64,000 nt of DNA, taken from assembly GCA_037481875.1 (NCBI GenBank), contig JBBFKY010000009.1, forward strand, positions 62,001 to 126,000, written 5' to 3'. The stretch's first letter is position 1. Every line of letters starts with the position of its first letter. This DNA is from Desulfosoma sp. GTDB taxonomy: Bacteria > Desulfobacterota > Syntrophobacteria > Syntrophobacterales > DSM-9756. The position numbers and the translations under genes are program-made. Of the stretch, positions 59,883 through 64,000 are shown one piece after another. The notes under the pieces were generated by a model. That model saw only the letters and a list, made by a program, of their open reading frames with translations. It did no database searches and had not been told where the DNA came from.

Positions 59883-61782
59883 AAAACACACTCAAAGCCG
59901 TTCCGAAAAAACGGCATCCCTTTTCAGGCCTCGCAGGAAAAAGTCTGGAAGTTCAGCGACGTTCAAGGTGATGGCGGCCTCCCTTGCAGGGCTTGCCATT
60001 CTTGTTTCGGCGGGCAGCTATTGGAATCTGCTGGATCCTGTTTTGGCCAAGCTTCCTGTCCCTCATCGACTGCAGGCCATCGAGTTGGAAGTCAACGGGA
60101 ATCTGGAAGAAATGCTTGCAGACACGGAAAAGGTGTTCAATCCGCGTGATGCCGTGCGACTTCTCGGTGTGAAAACCGACGGCTGGTTTTCCTGGGGTGT
60201 CAAGGTGGTGAGTGCCGATGTGGACTTTCGGCAATGGACGAAAAAGCCTGAAGTCTTAAGGGACCTCATGCCGGAAGAAAGCTTTGAAACCCCGAAGAGG
60301 CTGAATTTAGAAGTCATTTGGATGGGAAAATCTCTGGGAGGGGTTCGGCTTCTGGTCCAATTGGATGCGAAAGATTGGCTGTCCAAGGCTCAGGAAGCGG
60401 GAAGCAGGGAAGAAAGGATTCGTTACTTGGAAAGAGTATTGGAAGCCGATCCGCGCAACGTGCTTGTCAAGACCCAATTGGCCGGTTTGTATGCGGAAGC
60501 CGGCCGTGACGGCGATGCGGAAAGACTCTACGAAGAGGTGTTGGAACTTGGGCGTTCCCGACCCGTTCTGGAAAGGCTTATCGCCGTTTACAAGAAAGAG
60601 AAGAAATATGCGAACGCCGTGGAAGCCTCTCTGGATTTGTTAGAGCTCGCCAATGACCCGCAGGTGTTTCAGGATGTGGTGCGTTACCTGCAAAACCAGG
60701 TGCCCACGAAGGAAGCCTTGAAGCTTCTCAAGCAGTATACGTCCAAGGTGCCCGGTGCCTATCGTGGTTCATGGCATTTGGTGCGAGCGGATTTGGCCAC
60801 CAAGGCCGAAAGCTGGGCGGAAGCCGCTCAGGCTTACGAAAGCGCCATGGCGGCCGGGGTTCGAGATCCCAATATTCACTACAATCTTTCCGTGGTTCGA
60901 ACGAAATCGGGCGATCTGGATCAAGCGGCCCAAGATTTGGAAAAATACTTGAAAGCCAATCCCGGCGATGTAACCAATTGGTTAAAGCTTGCCGCCATGT
61001 ACGAAAAAGCCGGCGAGGAGTCCAAAGCCTTGAAGGTTTATCAGGACCTAGTGGCCAAGAACCCTTCAGAAAAACGAGCCCTGGTTCGGCTGGCAGCCCT
61101 TTTGGAAAAATCCGGGGACAAAAACGAACTGCTCAAGGTGTACCAAAACCTGGCGCAGCTGGAGCCTCAGGACCGAGTGATTCAATGGAACCTGGCCATG
61201 CTGCTTTACGACACCAAACAATGGGACAAGGCCACAGCGGCTTTTGAAAAATGCGCGGCTCTTTCGCCGGATGATCCCAAGCCTTTGAAATACCTTCTGG
61301 ATCTTTATCAAAAGAGTAAGAATGCATCCAAGCAGATGGAAGTGCTACAAAAGCTTATTGCCTTGGATAAGGATAACCTAGCTTACTATGATGCTTTGTT
61401 TGTTTTGTATGATCAGGCCAAGAACTACGATGCCATCATCAAGGTCTTTGAAGAAGCGTCAAAAAAGTATCCTAAAGTGACGGCTTTTCACCAGTACCTT
61501 CTCTACGGAGCCCTCAAGAAGGGCCAAAAACAAAAGGCGTTGGAGGCTTTGGAAGAACTGTGCCGTCTGGAACCCAAGGAAGTCAAATACTTCAAGCAGG
61601 CGGCGCAGATTCATGAAAGCCTTGGGCAATTCAGCAAAGCCTTGGAAAAGATTAAACGCGTGTTGGAAATCAATCCCAACGATGCAGCGGCCAAGGACGA
61701 TTACATTCGCCTGCGGCTTCTCCTGGCGGCGCCCAAGAAGACCGGCTTTTTCTATTGCACGGAAAAGCCGATTCGTGTATAA
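59872..61782 (+). CDS. Tetratricopeptide-repeat protein, membrane anchored
   Basis: 636 residues. A basic N-terminus and one membrane span (VMAASLAGLAILVSAGSYWN), a short domain with LLGVKTDGWFSWGVKVVSAD, then at least eight TPR-like helix pairs, e.g. LLVQLDAKDWLSKAQEAGSR, AGLYAEAGRDGDAERLYEEV, NLSVVRTKSGDLDQAAQDLE and AAMYEKAGEESKALKVYQDL. TPR proteins act as scaffolds, often in envelope or secretion systems; no more exact role is visible. Starts in the end of the pseudouridine synthase gene without a strong ribosome site, hence coupling. Followed directly by tRNA-Val. Confidence 0.82.
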   Translation: MMFRKHTQSRSEKTASLFRPRRKKSGSSATFKVMAASLAGLAILVSAGSYWNLLDPVLAKLPVPHRLQAIELEVNGNLEEMLADTEKVFNPRDAVRLLGVKTDGWFSWGVKVVSADVDFRQWTKKPEVLRDLMPEESFETPKRLNLEVIWMGKSLGGVRLLVQLDAKDWLSKAQEAGSREERIRYLERVLEADPRNVLVKTQLAGLYAEAGRDGDAERLYEEVLELGRSRPVLERLIAVYKKEKKYANAVEASLDLLELANDPQVFQDVVRYLQNQVPTKEALKLLKQYTSKVPGAYRGSWHLVRADLATKAESWAEAAQAYESAMAAGVRDPNIHYNLSVVRTKSGDLDQAAQDLEKYLKANPGDVTNWLKLAAMYEKAGEESKALKVYQDLVAKNPSEKRALVRLAALLEKSGDKNELLKVYQNLAQLEPQDRVIQWNLAMLLYDTKQWDKATAAFEKCAALSPDDPKPLKYLLDLYQKSKNASKQMEVLQKLIALDKDNLAYYDALFVLYDQAKNYDAIIKVFEEASKKYPKVTAFHQYLLYGALKKGQKQKALEALEELCRLEPKEVKYFKQAAQIHESLGQFSKALEKIKRVLEINPNDAAAKDDYIRLRLLLAAPKKTGFFYCTEKPIRV

Positions 61783-61794
61783 GGGCTGGAAATT

Positions 61795-61870
61795 GGGCGG
61801 GTAACTCAGCGGTGAGAGTGCCATCCTCACACGGTGGAAGTCGAGGGTTCGAATCCCCCCCCGCCCACCA
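61795..61870 (+). tRNA. tRNA-Val (CAC anticodon)
   Basis: GGGCGGG at the 5' end pairs with CCCGCCC, followed by ACCA. The D arm is TAACTCAGCGGTGAGAGT; the anticodon stem CCATC/GGTGG encloses CTCACAC, anticodon CAC, reading GUG (Val). T loop GGTTCGAATCC. 76 bases with encoded CCA. It lies 12 bases after the TPR gene stop and is followed by a hairpin terminator at 61887. Confidence 0.95.
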
Positions 61871-61886
61871 CGCATGAAACGTCCTG

Positions 61887-61912
61887 GCTTCGGCGTCGCC
61901 GAGGCTTTTTTT
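61887..61912 (+). terminator. Terminator after tRNA-Val
   Basis: GCTTCGGC and GCCGAGGC form an 8-bp stem (one G-U pair) around GTC, followed by seven T residues: a standard intrinsic terminator for the tRNA transcript. Confidence 0.85.
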
Positions 61913-61975
61913 ATGCGCTATGGCTGGAGAAGCTTCAAGGGCACCTTGTGACAACAAACGACGAGGAGCCGACAT

Positions 61976-62134
61976 ATGCATGGGGGACGAAGCTTTGGCA
62001 GGGTGTGGGCTTGGTTGTTGGCCTTGAGCCTTTTCTTGGGGGCTGCCACGGGTTGCAACACGGTCAAGGGCATCGGGAAGGACATTCGGTCTTTGGGGGG
62101 AGCCATCGAAAGATCGGCGGATGGCGCCAAGTAA
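61976..62134 (+). CDS. Entericidin-like small lipoprotein, 52 aa
   Basis: 52 residues starting MHGGRSFGRVWAWLLALSLF, then LGAATGCNTVKGIGKDIRSL and GGAIERSADGAK. The block CNTVKGIGKDI followed by GGAIE is characteristic of entericidin A/B lipoproteins. The Cys at about residue 27 ends a lipobox (AATGC) after a hydrophobic signal, so the protein is lipidated at the cell envelope. GAGGAGCCGACAT precedes the ATG. Entericidins are linked to envelope stress and bacteriolysis in enterics; here only the family is certain. Confidence 0.88.
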   Translation: MHGGRSFGRVWAWLLALSLFLGAATGCNTVKGIGKDIRSLGGAIERSADGAK

Positions 62135-62159
62135 ACCATCTCTTGCGGTTAGGCCATAA

Positions 62160-62396
62160 CAAAGCCCTTACGTTGTTTTTTGTAGGAGGGTGTGTGCGCC
62201 TCGAAAACATGCCCTTGTGGTGTGATTTGGGGCGAACCCATAGGTCCGATCCTACGGGTTCCGGGGTGGCCCATGGCCTATGGGGTTGGCATGACCGAGG
62301 GGATGGATATGAAGGGCGGACACAGAGGTCCGCCCCTCGAGGATGGAAAAGGGAAGGTGGTTGGGTGATCAAGGCCGCTCGGCTCTCGACAAAAAG
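62160..62396. repeat. Palindromic hinge repeats
   Basis: Two diverged hinge elements: GGGGCGAACCCATAGGTCCG at 62229-62248, and GGGCGGACACAGAGGTCCGC at about 62315-62334, with GGCCCATGGCCTATGGGG between them. The inner text matches a part of the mosaic repeat also seen near 42050. No gene. Confidence 0.7.
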
Positions 62397-63188
62397 CTAG
62401 CGAGGGCCGGTGGGAAGAAAACTTTCTTCACCCAGCATGGTAAACGGTGATTTGCCGTCCGGAACACCTGTCTTGTAGTCAAAGATTCCTTCCACCAAAC
62501 TGTTCACATGCTTGTAGAGCACCCTCAAGGGGATGTTCGACGGGCATGTTTCCTCACACATTCCACAATCAATGCATCGACCGGCCATGTGCACCGCTCG
62601 AACCAAATGAAAGGATGTATCCGGAGGCAGTTTTCCTGCGGGAATGAGTTCCTTGTGTTCCAGGCTGCATTCGGTGCAGAAGCACACAGGGCACACGTCT
62701 CGGCATCCATAACAGCGAATGCAGCGGTTGAAATGGCCCAGCCACCAGGCCAGCCTTTCTGTGTCGGGCATGGCTTCCAGTTCCTGAAGCCGCCGGCTCT
62801 GTGACACGGGCTTGGGAGCTTCCCCATAATCCAAGTGATCCGGGTAGGGCTTGGAACACTCGCACGAAAAGGCGAGATCCTGCGGGCAAGCATGCCCTAC
62901 GATCACCACCTTGTCAGGTTGAAGCTGGTTCCATTTGAAGAGTTCGTAAAGAGACCTTTCCTCGCAGCCACGAACCAGCACACCGAAAGTTTTGTCCGGA
63001 TATTGTCGTGCCTGGGCCAACAGAAGCTTAGTGACGGGATAACGAGCCTTGAACGGCTGCCACGTTTCCAAGGTGTTCAGGTCGTCCTTGGTAAAAACAG
63101 CGGGGAAAGGCAGCCCGTGGACCGTTTTGTAAGCGATAAAGGCGTCCACGCGACCTTCTTCCAGTAATTGTCGAACTTTGGTCTTCAT
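62397..63188 (-). CDS. FdhB/FrhB-type ferredoxin-like subunit with two [4Fe-4S] motifs
   Basis: 263 residues. N-terminal half with LVRGCEERSLYELFKWNQLQ and VVIVGHACPQDLAFSCECSK; C-terminal half with RCIRCYGCRDVCPVCFCTEC and CIDCGMCEETCPSNIPLRVL, two 4Fe-4S clusters. This layout resembles the short FrhB/FdhB-related subunits seen next to HdrA and MvhD in anaerobes, and would carry electrons between the Hdr module and its donor. The ATG at 63188 has AGGA eight bases before it. Third gene of a minus-strand operon after hdrA and mvhD. Confidence 0.75.
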   Translation of the reverse strand: MKTKVRQLLEEGRVDAFIAYKTVHGLPFPAVFTKDDLNTLETWQPFKARYPVTKLLLAQARQYPDKTFGVLVRGCEERSLYELFKWNQLQPDKVVIVGHACPQDLAFSCECSKPYPDHLDYGEAPKPVSQSRRLQELEAMPDTERLAWWLGHFNRCIRCYGCRDVCPVCFCTECSLEHKELIPAGKLPPDTSFHLVRAVHMAGRCIDCGMCEETCPSNIPLRVLYKHVNSLVEGIFDYKTGVPDGKSPFTMLGEESFLPTGPR

Positions 63189-63223
63189 GAGATCCATCCT
63201 GTGCGCTGAACGTGTGGTATCGT

Positions 63224-63664
63224 CTAAAGGCCCAATGCCAGCCGCGGACTCGCTTCAAAGGACGGCGCAGGTCCCAAGGAGCGTATTTTCTCGGTAAAAT
63301 CCCGCACCACTTCAGCGAATTTGATGCCTTCGGCCGAGGAGATCCATTCCAGACGGAACCTTTCCGGATTGTAGCCGGAAAATCGAATCAGTTCCTGCAC
63401 GAATTTCATGCGTTTCAAGGTCATGTAGTTCCCTTTGAGATAGTGGCAGTCGCCGATATGGCATCCTGCCACCAGAACACCGTCGGCACCACGTTGAAAG
63501 GCATGAATGACGTGATGAGGGGACACGGTGCCGGAACACATCACGCGCACGACACGCACGTTCGGCGGGTATTGAAACCGACTCACCCCCGCCAGGTCCG
63601 CCCCGGCGTAGCTGCACCAGTTGCACAAGATTGCCAAAATTCTCGGTTCAAAGCGTTCCGCCAT
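63224..63664 (-). CDS. mvhD: MvhD-like hydrogenase iron-sulfur subunit
   Basis: 146 residues. ILAILCNWCSYAGADLAGVS and VRVMCSGTVSPHHVIHAF, then GVLVAGCHIGDCHYLKGN are the three MvhD Cys motifs, binding one [2Fe-2S] cluster. The protein hands electrons to HdrA for flavin-based bifurcation. The next gene downstream supplies two further clusters. Start at 63664 is 22 bases downstream of the hdrA stop. Confidence 0.92.
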   Translation of the reverse strand: MAERFEPRILAILCNWCSYAGADLAGVSRFQYPPNVRVVRVMCSGTVSPHHVIHAFQRGADGVLVAGCHIGDCHYLKGNYMTLKRMKFVQELIRFSGYNPERFRLEWISSAEGIKFAEVVRDFTEKIRSLGPAPSFEASPRLALGL

Positions 63665-63686
63665 GATTCCGTCTCCTGCCTACGGT

Positions 63687-64000
63687 CTAGGCGCTGAGGG
63701 CCTCGTCGATTTGGGTATAGAGCTGCAGGTGCGAAAATCCCAGCAGCGTGATGGCTTCCGAAGGACATGTGGCCGCACAGGTGCCGCAGCCTTTGCACAG
63801 AGCCTGGTTCACTTCGCATTTAGCTTCCTGTTCCAGGTAACTGATGGCACCGAAAGGACAGCACTGCACACAACCCTGACAGCCGCAGCACAGATCCTTG
63901 TTGACCACCGCCACCACACCTCCTGCCAGGATCGAGTCCTTGGCCAGCACGGTGGCGGCTCGAGCCGCTGCCGCTTTCGCCTGCGCGATGCATTCTTCGG
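63687..64000 (-). CDS. hdrA: Heterodisulfide reductase subunit A (HdrA), C-terminal part; rest beyond window
   Basis: Only the last 103 residues are inside the window. They show the C-terminal two-cluster ferredoxin domain: CCGCQGCVQCCPFGAISYLE and CKGCGTCAATCPSEAITLLG, followed by a short tail (YTQIDEALSA). This is the normal end of HdrA, whose flavin part lies upstream, beyond 64000. HdrA with MvhD and the following subunit forms an electron-transfer module, in anaerobes often linked to sulfate reduction or heterodisulfide chemistry. Confidence 0.88.
   Translation of the reverse strand, partial: EECIAQAKAAAARAATVLAKDSILAGGVVAVVNKDLCCGCQGCVQCCPFGAISYLEQEAKCEVNQALCKGCGTCAATCPSEAITLLGFSHLQLYTQIDEALSA

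Noticed and set aside
61459-61875. 138-aa minus-strand frame beginning MRGGRGGIRTLDFHRV
   Set aside because: The start of this frame is the reverse of tRNA-Val and it overlaps the TPR gene; a well-known spurious type of ORF around tRNAs.

Overview
The window looks like chromosomal DNA of an anaerobic, GC-rich Desulfobacterota-type bacterium, probably a sulfate reducer of the Syntrophobacteria kind. This is inferred from gene content: a lone nickel carbon-monoxide-dehydrogenase-like protein, an HdrA/MvhD electron-transfer module, octaheme and tetraheme c-type cytochromes, a TRAP transporter, a flavodiiron protein and many small Cys-rich proteins. No ribosomal RNA is present. Two tRNA genes are (Trp-CCA and Val-CAC). 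I could run no database search; functions come from recognising motifs in the translated sequence.

Layout. 0-1 kb: 5' part of an SDR-type epimerase and a small Cys-rich protein. 1.8-7.8 kb: tripartite RND efflux operon (TolC, adaptor, pump, small PII-like partner). 7.9-11.1 kb: an Ntn-hydrolase-like protein, an unknown protein and a class II photolyase. 11.2-16 kb: a gene graveyard with a decayed TRAP transporter (only DctQ intact), an IS66 transposase remnant, palindromic repeats, and a truncated, stop-interrupted Crp/Fnr regulator behind an intact 44-aa Cys-rich protein. 16.6-18.8 kb: hemerythrin, flavodiiron protein and ferredoxin. 19.2-25 kb: Mrp cation/proton antiporter operon with an MrpA-MrpB fusion. 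25.3-31.2 kb: PPOX-like protein, methyltransferase with zinc finger, TetR regulator, CODH-like cooS, a second methyltransferase and a free-standing IF-2 C-terminal half. 32-34 kb: octaheme HAO-like reductase with its NapC/NrfH-type quinol partner. 34.3-38.3 kb: NimA-like PPOX protein, MoxR ATPase plus VWA protein, GalT-like HIT protein. 38.9-46.1 kb: signalling block with response regulators (one frameshifted) facing a kaiC-kaiB-hybrid histidine kinase operon. 47-49.5 kb: two iron-sulfur proteins around a MarR regulator. 50.4-54.4 kb: biotin carboxylase, an atypical carboxyltransferase-like protein, and a Xer recombinase. 54.7-62 kb: housekeeping run (DHH-CBS-tRNA nucleotidyltransferase, M50 protease, TrpS, pseudouridine synthase, TPR protein, tRNA-Val, entericidin). 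62.4-64 kb: ferredoxin-type FdhB/FrhB relative, MvhD and HdrA, the last cut by the window end.

Two signals stand out. First, the perfect inverted repeat GTGAA-N6-TTCAC occurs at 18740-18755 (upstream of the ferredoxin/flavodiiron/hemerythrin genes), 27835-27850 (upstream of the CODH-like gene) and 34111-34126 (upstream of the HAO-like cytochrome operon). I found it nowhere else in the intergenic DNA I checked. This suggests one redox or nitrogen-oxide stress regulon. Its CODH-like member has Glu300 where canonical CooS has a C-cluster cysteine ligand, so it may not be an ordinary CODH. Second, a mosaic repeat of roughly 300 bp, built from modules separated by palindromes of the GGGCGGACACATGGGTCCGC type, is scattered through the intergenic DNA (31.4-31.9, 38.4-38.8 and 41.8-42.1 kb, with fragments elsewhere). 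It has altered the 3' ends of at least two genes.
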